A stretch of DNA of 6,632 nucleotides from Pseudomonadota bacterium (GTDB lineage Bacteria > Pseudomonadota > Gammaproteobacteria > Steroidobacterales > Steroidobacteraceae): contig JAJYTX010000162.1 of the NCBI GenBank assembly GCA_021792815.1, forward strand, positions 1 to 6,632. Direction: 5' to 3'. A program made the position numbers and the translations under genes. Of the stretch, positions 1 through 6,526 are shown in pieces (the stretch's first letter is position 1; every line of letters starts with the position of its first letter). The notes under the pieces were generated by a model. The model did not search any database and had not been told where the DNA came from. It saw only the letters and a program-made list of their open reading frames with translations.

Positions 1-1216
1 GAGGCGCCGGCTCGTCGCTGCCGGTGACCGCGACTTCGAGCCGCCCGCCGGCCATGCCGAGCAACTGCATGTGAGCCGTGACGGTCTGTCCGAGCGAAGC
101 GGCTGCGGCCAATCGGGCCGCAGAGAGCGCACCGGCTGCGCGCTGATACTGCTCGAGCGCTGTGCCGAGCTCCTGGCGCAGCACCGCCAGGTCCACCTCG
201 GCACTCTCGAGCGAGCCGAGCTCCGTGGCCATCTGGGCAGCGCGTGCCATCAGCTCCGGCGGCACGACCCGATGTTTGCGGGCCAGCTCCTCGATCGCCG
301 CCAGACGGCTCTCAACCTCGTTCTGCCGTGCGGTGTCGAGATCGAGGGATTCTCCATAGCGCTCGAGCTCCCGCGCCGCCTCGCGGATGCGCACTTCGGC
401 TTCTTCGGCGAGGGCGATGATCGGGGCAAGTTGCCGGTCGTGAGCCGCGCCGGCGTGCAGGGCCTGCAGCGCGCGGCTGAGGCTGCTGTAGGCGTTGCCG
501 TGCTCTTCCTGGTATAGCAGCGCGAGGGCTGCCTGCGCCGATTCCGCGAGCCGGCCCCGGTGCATCAGGCGCGAGCGTTCCTCCGCGAGCTGCTCGATCT
601 CCCCGGGCTGCAGCCGCAGCGCCTCGAGTTCGGCGACCTGGTAGCGCAGCAGCTCGAGTCTCGCTTGGCGATCACGCGCGGCACTGTCGAGCTCCAGGGC
701 GCGCGAGCGCTTCTGCTGCCACGACCGGTGCGCCGCGCGTACCGCGGCGAGCTGTGGCTCGAGTCCGCCGTACTCATCGAGCAGCTCGCGCTGGCAGGAC
801 GGGCGCATCAGGGACTGAAACTCGTGCTGGCCGTGGATATCGATCAGCAGGTCGCCTGCTTCGCGCAGCAGCTGCACCGGCACGCTGTGGCCGTTGAGCC
901 AGGCGCGCGAGCGCCCATCGGCGCTGAGCACCCGTCGGACGATGAGTTCCGACCCGGCCAGGGCCTGCGTTTCGAGCCAGTCCATGAGCGCCTGGGGCGA
1001 GCCGGTCAGATCGAAAGTGCCACAGAGCTCGGCCCGCTCGGCGCCGTGGCGGATCATCTCGGGCCCGGTTCGGCCGCCGGCGAGCAGCTGCAGGGCATCG
1101 ACCAGGATGGACTTGCCCGCGCCGGTTTCGCCGGTGAGCACCGTGAGTCCGGGATGCAGCTCGAGCTCGAGCTCGTCAATGATGGCAAAATCGCGGATCT
1201 GCAGCGCGGTGAGCAT
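1..1216 (-). CDS. recN: DNA repair protein RecN, N-terminal ~405 residues (3' end outside window)
   Basis: RecN is a cytosolic SMC-like ATPase that acts in recombinational repair of double-strand breaks. Translating the minus strand from the ATG at 1216-1214 gives a frame open to the window edge. The N-terminus reads MLTALQIRDFAIIDELELEL, followed by a Walker A motif GETGAGKS at residues 29-36, the DGRSRAWLNG segment around 100-109 and the RecN-type HGQHE motif at 128-132. From about residue 150 to 350 the protein is rich in Glu, Leu, Ala and Arg, as expected for the RecN coiled-coil arms. RecN proteins are usually about 550-560 residues, so roughly 150 residues with the ABC signature and Walker B motifs lie outside. 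The start matches the family N-terminus; a weak AGAGG lies about 12 bases upstream. It follows nadK on the same strand, an arrangement also seen in E. coli. No LexA-like CTGT-N8-ACAG site is visible before it. Confidence 0.96.
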   Translation of the reverse strand, partial: MLTALQIRDFAIIDELELELHPGLTVLTGETGAGKSILVDALQLLAGGRTGPEMIRHGAERAELCGTFDLTGSPQALMDWLETQALAGSELIVRRVLSADGRSRAWLNGHSVPVQLLREAGDLLIDIHGQHEFQSLMRPSCQRELLDEYGGLEPQLAAVRAAHRSWQQKRSRALELDSAARDRQARLELLRYQVAELEALRLQPGEIEQLAEERSRLMHRGRLAESAQAALALLYQEEHGNAYSSLSRALQALHAGAAHDRQLAPIIALAEEAEVRIREAARELERYGESLDLDTARQNEVESRLAAIEELARKHRVVPPELMARAAQMATELGSLESAEVDLAVLRQELGTALEQYQRAAGALSAARLAAAASLGQTVTAHMQLLGMAGGRLEVAVTGSDEPAP

Positions 1217-1371
1217 GACGGGATCGGGAGCCTCTGCTTCGCGCCCGAGCACTCCCGGAGGGTGAGTCGCATCGAGGCGAATCGGTGGACACGAGCCCGC
1301 ATCGGGCCCTCGCAGCGCAAGGATAGCGCAGCGGGAGGCTGATTTCGCCTGGGCGGGGAAAGCAGGGCGGC
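1217..1371 (-). other. nadK-recN intergenic gap
   Basis: This 155-base gap separates the nadK stop from the recN start. On the minus strand it has a small hairpin at 1309-1293: a 7-bp stem with one G-U pair and an ATG triloop. No T-run follows it, so it is not a convincing terminator. I find no good sigma-70 promoter (the best -10-like hexamer, TATCCT, lacks a matching -35) and no SOS box. Cotranscription of recN from nadK is possible, but the gap is long enough to hold a promoter I cannot recognise. Confidence 0.4.
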
Positions 1372-2253
1372 TCAGCGCTCCGTGCTGCCGCGGCCCCAGC
1401 GCAGCTTGGAGCGCAGCAACCTGAAGTAGTCGTGGCCGGGAGGATGAAGGAGCGTGATCCGCTCACGGGCGGGTCCGATCGACAGTACCTCCTCGGGCAC
1501 CAGCGACCCGAGGATCACCCCGTCACAGGTGACCTGCGCTCGGGCATCGGCGCGATCGAGCAGCTTTATTTCGATCGTGGAGCGGCTCGACACGACGATC
1601 GGCCGATCCGATAAGGTGTGTGGACAGATCGGCGAGAGCACTACGACGTCGAGGTTCGGCTCGACGATCGGGCCGCCGCAGGACAGCGCATAGGCCGTCG
1701 AGCCCGTGGCGCTCGCGACGACGATCCCGTCCCCGGCATGGGTATTGACGTAATGTCCCGCCACCCGGGTTTCGAAGTCGAGCATCCGACCCGTGGCGAG
1801 CTTCTGCAGCACGACGTCGTTGAGCGCCAGGGCGCGGGCCGGCTCGTCCTTGGCGCGACGCAGGCACGCCGCCAGCAGCGGCCGCTCGTCAGCTTCCAGG
1901 CGTCCCTCGATGGCGGCATCGAGGCAGGCCGGGATATCCTCGGGCATCACATCGGTGAGAAAGCCGAGTCGGCCCCGGTTGATGCCGAGCAGCGGCACCC
2001 CGTGGCGAGCCACCAGGCCTGCGGCATAGAGAAGCGTCCCGTCGCCGCCGACCGCGATCATCAAGTCCGCGCGGCGGCCGAGCTCGCCTTCCGGCACGCG
2101 CACCGCCGCGCCCCGATCGGCCAGAGCGGCGGCCTCATCGAGCAGCACGGTGATCTGCCGGGTCGCCAGATGCGCCAGCACGGCCTGTGAGGACTCCGCC
2201 ACGTGCGGGTCTGTGAATCGGCCGACCAGCGCACAGCTGCGCAGCAAGACCAT
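1372..2253 (-). CDS. nadK: NAD kinase (ATP-dependent NAD+ phosphorylation)
   Basis: NAD kinase transfers phosphate from ATP (or polyphosphate in some members) to the 2'-hydroxyl of NAD+, giving NADP+, the precursor of the cell's NADPH pool. The 293-residue product has the usual length and all family landmarks: GGDGT at residues 69-73, INRGRLGFLTD at 91-101, the N-E/D motif as LND at 144-146, AGDGIVVASATGSTAY at 173-188, and PHTLSDRP at 211-218. The C-terminus, with HPPGHDYFRLLRSKLRWG near 270-287, also follows bacterial NadK proteins. In the second motif Asp146 stands where E. coli has Glu, a substitution the family tolerates. The ATG at 2253-2251 has GAGG about 9 bases upstream. The gene is divergent from hrcA and 155 bases upstream of recN on the same strand. 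A GC-rich hairpin lies just upstream of its ribosome-binding site. Confidence 0.97.
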   Translation of the reverse strand: MVLLRSCALVGRFTDPHVAESSQAVLAHLATRQITVLLDEAAALADRGAAVRVPEGELGRRADLMIAVGGDGTLLYAAGLVARHGVPLLGINRGRLGFLTDVMPEDIPACLDAAIEGRLEADERPLLAACLRRAKDEPARALALNDVVLQKLATGRMLDFETRVAGHYVNTHAGDGIVVASATGSTAYALSCGGPIVEPNLDVVVLSPICPHTLSDRPIVVSSRSTIEIKLLDRADARAQVTCDGVILGSLVPEEVLSIGPARERITLLHPPGHDYFRLLRSKLRWGRGSTER

Positions 2254-2271
2254 CCAGGAAGCCTCTGATGG

Positions 2272-2294
2272 GCCTCCGCGCGCGCGGCGGAGGC
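2272..2294 (-). repeat. GC-rich inverted repeat in the nadK leader
   Basis: The arms GCCTCCGC (2272-2279) and GCGGAGGC (2287-2294) are perfectly complementary over 8 bp, with a 7-base GCGCGCG loop. The element ends 18 bases before the nadK start codon and just upstream of the GAGG ribosome-binding site. It could be an mRNA leader hairpin affecting nadK translation or an operator palindrome. The sequence does not distinguish these, and GC-rich hairpins arise easily in such genomes. Confidence 0.45.
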
Positions 2295-2434
2295 GGGTTT
2301 CGCCCCGGGGTTGGGCACGATACCGCTAGTGTACTCGATTGGCCGTGCCGCGCGCTCGGCGTCGGGCGGGCGGGGCGATGCGAATTTCACAGGTCGACCC
2401 GTGGCTTCAGGCGCCGGTAACATCGCAGTGGCGC

Positions 2435-2463
2435 TTGCTTGAGGCTCGCGGGGGCCGTTTAAT
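2435..2463 (+). promoter_or_regulatory. Possible sigma-70-type promoter for hrcA
   Basis: A -35-like TTGCTT (2435-2440, 3 of 6 to consensus) and a -10-like TTTAAT (2458-2463, 5 of 6) are separated by 17 bases. This would start transcription near 2470, giving a leader of about 94 bases before hrcA. The neighbouring CTTGAG at 2438-2443 resembles a sigma-32 -35 element, but no CCCCAT-like -10 stands at the right distance, so a vegetative promoter is the better reading. The -35 match is weak. Confidence 0.3.
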
Positions 2464-2563
2464 AGCTTGCCTGAGGTGCGTTTGGGCTTTGGGGCGCCAG
2501 GCGCCGCTTGATGAGGCGGTGTGTCTGGCGCGGCTCGATCAAAGTACACGCAGCGCAGGAATT

Positions 2564-3625
2564 ATGACCCAGGAAAGCCGCGAAGAATTGCTGAATGAGC
2601 GGGCGCAGCACCTGCTGCGCGTACTCGTGGAGAGTTATATCCGCGACGGCCAGCCGGTCGGCTCCCGGGCGCTCTCGCGCGAGTCAGGGCTGCAGCTGTC
2701 CTCGGCGACCATCCGCAATGTCATGGCGGATCTCGAGGAGCTCGGGTTCGTCGCGTCGCCTCATACCTCTGCCGGACGCGTCCCCACGGACAAAGGATAC
2801 CGGTTCTTCGTCGACTCGCTGCTGCAGGTGCGGCCGGTGGATGCGGTCGCGGAGGCCGAGATTCGCCGCCAGTTCGAGGTCGGTCCGGACAGCACCAAGG
2901 ATCTCGTCACCACGGTCTCGCAGCTGCTCTCCAGCCTGACCCACCTCGCCGGCGTGGTCACGGTGCCGCGCGCCGCCCAAGCCTCGATCACCCAGATCGA
3001 ATTCGTCGGGATGTCGGAAAACCGTGTTCTGGTCGTGCTCGTGTACGGGGAACGCGAGGTGCAGAACCGCATCATCCAGCTCGAGCGCTACTTCTCTCCC
3101 GATGAGCTGAAGCGTGCCTCGAACTATCTCAACGAGCAGTTCCGCGGCCGCTCGCTCTCGGAAGTACGACAGGAAATCCTGCGCCAGCTGAGCGAGACGC
3201 GCGCGCACCTGAATCAGGTGATGCTGGACGCGATCTGCATGGCGCAGCATGTGTTCGATGCCGGAGAGCAGGAAAGGCGGCTCGAGTACGTGATCAAGGG
3301 CGAGACCAATCTGATGAGTGTCGCCGAGCTCTCGAGCGTCGAGCGGCTGCGCAGGTTGTTCGAAGCCTTCAACGAGAAGCGGGACTTCCTGCATCTGCTG
3401 GACCAGAGCCTGCGGGCCGAAGGAGTGCAGATCTTCATCGGCCACGAGTCCGGCTTTCAGATCCTCGATGACTGCAGCGTGGTCACCGCGCCGTATGGCT
3501 CGCCGGGCTCGGTGTTCGGGGTGCTCGGGGTCATCGGGCCCACCCGCATGGCCTATGAGCGGGTCATCCCCATCGTCGACATGACGGCGAAACTGCTGGG
3601 TTCCGCCTTGAATTCCCGCCGTTGA
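2564..3625 (+). CDS. hrcA: Heat-inducible transcription repressor HrcA
   Basis: HrcA is a dimeric repressor that binds the CIRCE inverted repeat in front of chaperone genes and depends on GroEL for activity, so its repression falls when unfolded protein titrates the chaperonin. The 353-residue product has the family length. Residues 1-80 form the winged helix-turn-helix, with YIRDGQPVGSRALS at 25-38, SSATIRNVMADLEELGFV at 46-63 as the recognition region, and SPHTSAGRVPTDKGYRFFVD at 65-84 as the wing. The C-terminal half has IFIGHESG at 290-297 and GVIGPTRMAYERVIPIVD at 322-339, both typical of HrcA. The ATG at 2564 fits family N-termini and has AGGA at 2557-2560, although the 3-base spacer is short. 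An in-frame extension reaching 2339 is possible only with non-HrcA sequence. A sigma-32-like promoter for grpE overlaps its stop codon. Confidence 0.96.
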   Translation: MTQESREELLNERAQHLLRVLVESYIRDGQPVGSRALSRESGLQLSSATIRNVMADLEELGFVASPHTSAGRVPTDKGYRFFVDSLLQVRPVDAVAEAEIRRQFEVGPDSTKDLVTTVSQLLSSLTHLAGVVTVPRAAQASITQIEFVGMSENRVLVVLVYGEREVQNRIIQLERYFSPDELKRASNYLNEQFRGRSLSEVRQEILRQLSETRAHLNQVMLDAICMAQHVFDAGEQERRLEYVIKGETNLMSVAELSSVERLRRLFEAFNEKRDFLHLLDQSLRAEGVQIFIGHESGFQILDDCSVVTAPYGSPGSVFGVLGVIGPTRMAYERVIPIVDMTAKLLGSALNSRR

Positions 3626-3634
3626 CCCCAACCG
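3607..3634 (+). promoter_or_regulatory. Sigma-32-like heat-shock promoter for grpE, overlapping the hrcA stop
   Basis: CTTGAA at 3607-3612 is an exact match to the E. coli sigma-32 -35 core. After 13 bases comes CCCCAACCG at 3626-3634, which matches the CCCCATNTA -10 element in its first five positions. The 13-base spacer is the same as in the E. coli groE promoter. The hrcA stop codon (3623-3625) lies inside the spacer. Transcription would start near 3641, at the foot of the hairpin at 3646-3666 and about 60 bases before grpE. Confidence 0.6.
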
Positions 3635-3645
3635 AGAGCCTGTCG

Positions 3646-3666
3646 CTCCCCGCCAGAGCCGGGGAG
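3646..3666 (+). repeat. Hairpin in the hrcA-grpE gap (grpE leader)
   Basis: CTCCCCG (3646-3652) and CGGGGAG (3660-3666) form a perfect 7-bp stem with a 7-base loop. No T-run follows, so it is a poor intrinsic terminator. If the predicted heat-shock promoter is used, this hairpin would be at the very 5' end of the grpE mRNA, where it could protect the transcript. The ribosome-binding site lies 24 bases further on and is not part of the stem. Confidence 0.45.
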
Positions 3667-3702
3667 GGGAATGATTTGAGTTGAGATTTCAGGAGGTTCG
3701 GG

Positions 3703-4290
3703 ATGGGCATGGGTGAAGCGCAATCGAGCGGACAGGCGGCCGAGGGCCGGACGGCGCAGGGCGCGGCAGCGGCTACCGCCGAAAGCAGCCCGCAGCCCGA
3801 AGAGCTCTCGAGACTGCAGCAGGCGCTCGGCGAGGCCGAGCAGAAGGCCCGCGAGCACCGGGAGCAGTATCTGCGCGCCGTCGCCGAGCTCGACAACGTC
3901 CGCAAGCGCGCACAGCGGGATATCGAGGCGGCCAATCGCTATGGCCTGGAAAAATTCGCCGCGGAACTGCTGCCCGTGCGCGACAGCCTGGAGCTCGCAG
4001 TACGGAGCGCCGGGCAGCCCGCTGTCGATATCGACAGCCTCAGGCAGGGCCAGGAAGCGACGCTCAAGCTGCTCGCCAAGGCGCTCGAGAGGCTCGGGGT
4101 GACCCCCGTGCAGCCGCTCGGCGTGCCCTTCGATCCGGCCCGCCACGAGGCGATGATGGCCCAGGAATCCCCGGACGCCGAGCCCAATACGGTCATCCAG
4201 GTGGTGCAGACCGGTTACGAGCTCAACGGGCGGCTGCTTCGGCCCGCGCGGGTGATCGTGGCGAAGGCCCCTTCCGGAGCAGATCATTAA
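3703..4290 (+). CDS. grpE: Nucleotide exchange factor GrpE
   Basis: GrpE is the dimeric cytosolic cochaperone that releases ADP from DnaK and so sets the rate of the Hsp70 cycle; in known cases its long helices also act as a thermosensor. The 195-residue product has a low-complexity Ala/Gln/Glu/Ser-rich start (residues 1-32), a long helical region (about 33-100) containing [20 protein letters not shown], and a C-terminal beta domain with [10 protein letters not shown] and the GrpE signature [25 protein letters not shown] near residues 163-187. Length is typical. AGGAGG at 3691-3696, 6 bases ahead, selects the ATG at 3703 over the one two codons later. It lies between hrcA and dnaK with its own apparent heat-shock promoter. 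Confidence 0.97.
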   Translation: MGMGEAQSSGQAAEGRTAQGAAAATAESSPQPEELSRLQQALGEAEQKAREHREQYLRAVAELDNVRKRAQRDIEAANRYGLEKFAAELLPVRDSLELAVRSAGQPAVDIDSLRQGQEATLKLLAKALERLGVTPVQPLGVPFDPARHEAMMAQESPDAEPNTVIQVVQTGYELNGRLLRPARVIVAKAPSGADH

Positions 4291-4310
4291 CCCAGACACC
4301 CTTTGCGGAC

Positions 4311-4340
4311 CTTGAATCATCCCCGGGGGCACCCCACAAA
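4311..4340 (+). promoter_or_regulatory. Sigma-32-like heat-shock promoter for dnaK
   Basis: CTTGAA (4311-4316) matches the sigma-32 -35 core exactly, and CCCCACAAA (4332-4340) is close to the CCCCATNTA -10 element. The 15-base spacer is within the 13-17 range of known sigma-32 promoters. Transcription would begin near 4347, giving a leader of about 60 bases before the dnaK start. The site lies wholly in the grpE-dnaK gap. Confidence 0.7.
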
Positions 4341-4406
4341 CCCCTCGAACGGCATCTGATTTACAGACGGCACTACCCGTTTCAGCAGTATTCGGCGGAG
4401 CAGACC

Positions 4407-6368
4407 ATGGCAAAGGTAATCGGCATCGACCTCGGGACCACCAATTCGTGCGTGGCCATCATGGAAGGCGGCAAGCCTCGTGTGATCGAGAACAGCGAGG
4501 GCGATCGCACCACCCCGTCGATCGTCGCCTTTACAAAGGACAATGAGGTGCTGGTCGGCCAGCCGGCCAAGCGCCAGGCGGTCACCAATCCGCAGAACAC
4601 CCTGTTCGCCGTCAAGCGCCTCATCGGACGGAAGTTCGAGGACGAGGTGGTGCAGCGGGATGTGAAAATGGTGCCCTACAAGATCACTCGCGCGGACAAC
4701 GGTGATGCGTGGGTCGACGTGCAGGGCAAGAAGATGGCTCCGCCGGAGATCTCCGCGCGGGTGCTGATGAAGATGAAGAAGACCGCCGAGGACTATCTGG
4801 GCGAGCCGGTCACCGAGGCGGTGATCACCGTGCCGGCGTACTTCAACGATTCGCAGCGCCAGGCGACCAAGGATGCCGGGCGCATCGCCGGGCTCGAGGT
4901 CAAGCGCATCATCAACGAACCGACCGCGGCCTCGCTGGCCTACGGCCTCGACAAGCAAAGCGGAGACCGCAAGATTGCGGTGTACGACCTCGGGGGCGGC
5001 ACGTTCGATATCTCCATCATCGAGATCGCCGAGATCGACGGGGAGCACCAGTTCGAGGTGCTCTCGACGAACGGGGACACCTTCCTCGGCGGCGAGGATT
5101 TCGATCTGCGCATCATCCATTTCCTCGCCGAGGAGTTCCTGAAGGAATCCGGCGTCGATGTGCGCAAGGACCCGCTCGCCATGCAGCGTCTGAAGGAGGC
5201 GGCGGAGAAGGCGAAGATCGAGCTGTCATCGACTCAGCAGACCGACATCAATCTGCCGTACATCACGGCGGACGCCTCGGGACCGAAGCACCTGAACATC
5301 AAGCTCACCCGCGCCAAACTGGAGGCGCTGGTCGAGGAGCTGGTGCAGAGGACGATTGTTCCCTGTCGCACCGCTTTGAAGGATGCGGGGGTTTCGGCGA
5401 GCGACATCGCCGAGGTCATCCTCGTCGGTGGCCAGACGCGCATGCCGCTGGTGCAGAAGTGCGTCAAGGACTTCTTCGGGCGCGAGCCGCGCAAGGACGT
5501 CAACCCTGATGAGGCGGTGGCCGTGGGCGCCGCCATCCAGGCCGCCGTGCTCACCGGCGAGGTCAAGGACGTGCTGCTGCTCGATGTCACGCCGCTGTCG
5601 CTCGGTATCGAGACGCTGGGTGGCGTGATGACCAAGCTCATCGAGAAAAACACCACCATTCCGACCAAGGCCTCGCAGGTGTTCTCGACCGCCGATGACA
5701 GCCAGACGGCGGTGACGATTCACGTGCTGCAGGGCGAGCGTGACCGGGCGGTGGACAACAAGTCGCTCGGCAAATTCGATCTGTCGGACATTCCGCCCGC
5801 GCCGCGCGGCATGCCGCAGATCGAGGTGTCCTTCGACATCGACGCCAACGGCATCCTCAACGTGTCCGCCAAGGACAAGGCGACCGGGCGCGAGCAGAAG
5901 ATCGTGATCAAGGCCTCGAGCGGCCTGAACGAGGACGAGATCAAGCGCATGGTGCGCGATGCCGAGGCGCACGCCGCGGAAGACAAGAAATTCCGCGAGC
6001 TCGTCGAAGTGCGCAACAAGGCCGATGGCATGGTGCACGCCGTGGAGCGCAGTCTGAAAGACCTCGGCGACAAGGTTGATGCCTCCGAGCGAGCGAGTGT
6101 CGAGGCGGCGATTTCGGACCTGCGCACGGCGCTGAAGGGCGACGACCAGGGCGTCATCGAGAAAAAGACCGAGGCGCTGGCGCAGGCTTCCGCCGGGATC
6201 GCGCAGAAGGCCTATGCGGCAGGCCAGGCGGCTGGTGGTGGCGCGCCCGGGGCTGAGGGGTCTGCGGGGGCAGGCGATGCGTCCCAGGGCGCCTCGGGTG
6301 GCGGCAAAGAGGACGTGGTTGACGCTGAGTTCGAGGAAGTCAAGGACAAGGGACGCAAGGCGTCCTGA
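4407..6368 (+). CDS. dnaK: Molecular chaperone DnaK (Hsp70)
   Basis: DnaK is the cytosolic Hsp70 that binds exposed hydrophobic peptides in an ATP-driven cycle with DnaJ and GrpE, and in proteobacteria it also helps inactivate sigma-32. The 653-residue product has the full architecture. The nucleotide-binding domain (1-388) starts [17 protein letters not shown] and has Lys70, Glu171 in [19 protein letters not shown] at 194-201 including the autophosphorylated Thr199, and [13 protein letters not shown] at 338-350. The interdomain linker VLLLD (389-393) sits at the same numbering as in E. coli. The substrate-binding beta domain and helical lid follow. The tail (about 603-635) is Gly/Ala/Ser-rich, making the protein some 15 residues longer than the 638-residue E. 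coli DnaK. The ending [13 protein letters not shown] carries GRKAS where E. coli ends DKK. GGAG at 4397-4400 supports the start. Confidence 0.99.
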   Translation: MAKVIGIDLGTTNSCVAIMEGGKPRVIENSEGDRTTPSIVAFTKDNEVLVGQPAKRQAVTNPQNTLFAVKRLIGRKFEDEVVQRDVKMVPYKITRADNGDAWVDVQGKKMAPPEISARVLMKMKKTAEDYLGEPVTEAVITVPAYFNDSQRQATKDAGRIAGLEVKRIINEPTAASLAYGLDKQSGDRKIAVYDLGGGTFDISIIEIAEIDGEHQFEVLSTNGDTFLGGEDFDLRIIHFLAEEFLKESGVDVRKDPLAMQRLKEAAEKAKIELSSTQQTDINLPYITADASGPKHLNIKLTRAKLEALVEELVQRTIVPCRTALKDAGVSASDIAEVILVGGQTRMPLVQKCVKDFFGREPRKDVNPDEAVAVGAAIQAAVLTGEVKDVLLLDVTPLSLGIETLGGVMTKLIEKNTTIPTKASQVFSTADDSQTAVTIHVLQGERDRAVDNKSLGKFDLSDIPPAPRGMPQIEVSFDIDANGILNVSAKDKATGREQKIVIKASSGLNEDEIKRMVRDAEAHAAEDKKFRELVEVRNKADGMVHAVERSLKDLGDKVDASERASVEAAISDLRTALKGDDQGVIEKKTEALAQASAGIAQKAYAAGQAAGGGAPGAEGSAGAGDASQGASGGGKEDVVDAEFEEVKDKGRKAS

Positions 6369-6391
6369 CGAACCGGCGGCGACGTGGGATC

Positions 6392-6423
6392 ATCCCCGGA
6401 GTCCGGCAGCGGACCCCGGGGAT
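6392..6423 (+). repeat. Imperfect hairpin just after dnaK
   Basis: ATCCCCGG (6392-6399) pairs with CCGGGGAT (6416-6423). After one A-C mismatch, GTCC (6401-6404) pairs with GGAC (6411-6414) around a 6-base loop. This gives 12 paired bases out of 13, beginning 23 bases after the dnaK stop. No T-run follows, so it is more likely an mRNA-stabilising or processing structure at the dnaK 3' end than an intrinsic terminator. Confidence 0.6.
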
Positions 6424-6465
6424 TGAACGGTGCACGTGCCGGCCTGCCGGGCCGCGAGTCAGAGC

Positions 6466-6500
6466 CGGGGTTCGTCGTGGACGAACCCCGTTCGTTATTT
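6466..6500 (+). terminator. Terminator- or attenuator-like hairpin between dnaK and dnaJ
   Basis: The arms at 6466-6476 and 6480-6490 are perfectly complementary over 11 bp, with a GTG triloop, and are followed at once by TTCGTTATTT (6491-6500; 7 of 10 are T). On the plus strand this has the form of an intrinsic terminator with a broken T-tract. Because dnaJ begins only 27 bases later and no promoter is visible in between, partial termination that lets some transcripts reach dnaJ is the likeliest role. Complete termination would leave dnaJ without an evident promoter. Confidence 0.6.
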
Positions 6501-6526
6501 AAGGGTTTACGCGCACAGCGCACAAC

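Larger units (their letters stand above)
2254..2563. other. Divergent nadK/hrcA intergenic region
   Basis: This 310-base region must carry control signals for both directions. Seen in it: a strong inverted repeat next to nadK (2272-2294); a weak pair of GGCACG/CGTGCC arms at 2314-2319 and 2344-2349; a sigma-70-like promoter candidate pointing to hrcA (2435-2463); and a 5-bp hairpin formed by the doubled GGCGCC at 2493-2505. The hrcA reading frame stays open upstream to about 2339, but this stretch does not look like HrcA protein. I find no CIRCE inverted repeat, no sigma-32-like site, and no clear nadK promoter (the best -10 on the minus strand is TACACT near 2331-2336, without a matching -35). 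Confidence 0.6.

Noticed and set aside
1156..1175. Short CTCGAG-type tandem repeat
   Set aside because: It encodes the alternating Glu-Leu residues near the RecN N-terminus, which the family shows anyway, so it is coding composition and not a regulatory repeat.
560..1342. Plus-strand open frame of 260 codons
   Set aside because: It is antisense to recN, whose frame shows clear family motifs. Long antisense frames are expected at this GC content.
1618..2190. Plus-strand open frame of 190 codons
   Set aside because: It is the mirror of nadK and has no recognisable domain.
2438..2461. CTTGAG followed by GGCCGTTTA before hrcA as a sigma-32 promoter
   Set aside because: The spacer is only 9 bases, shorter than in known sigma-32 promoters, and the -10 lacks the C-run. 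A sigma-70-like reading fits better.
2339..2563. In-frame upstream extension of hrcA by up to 75 codons, including an ATG at 2378 and a GTG at 2519
   Set aside because: The extended N-terminus is unlike HrcA, would exceed the family length of about 340-350 residues, and would cover the likely promoter. The ATG at 2564 fits the family and has AGGA ahead of it.
2684..3631. Minus-strand open frame of 315 codons
   Set aside because: It lies wholly antisense to hrcA. The composition is that of a reverse-frame shadow and no domain is recognisable.
3553..5120. Minus-strand open frames at 3553-4413 and 4317-5120
   Set aside because: They are antisense to grpE and dnaK, which are certain, and cross the intergenic control regions. 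No family features are seen.
4709..6038. Plus-strand frame at 4709-5509 and minus-strand frame at 5226-6038
   Set aside because: Both are out-of-frame shadows of dnaK and are dominated by Arg, Gly, His or Leu.
4316..6399. 11-base direct repeat ATCATCCCCGG at 4316-4326 and 6389-6399
   Set aside because: A few 11-base matches are expected by chance in 6.6 kb, more so in GC-rich sequence. The two contexts differ: one is inside a promoter spacer, the other in a hairpin arm.
6424..6460. Possible sigma-32 -35 element (TTGAAC) before dnaJ
   Set aside because: No CCCCAT-like -10 element occurs 13-17 bases downstream, and the hexamer adjoins the hairpin arm.
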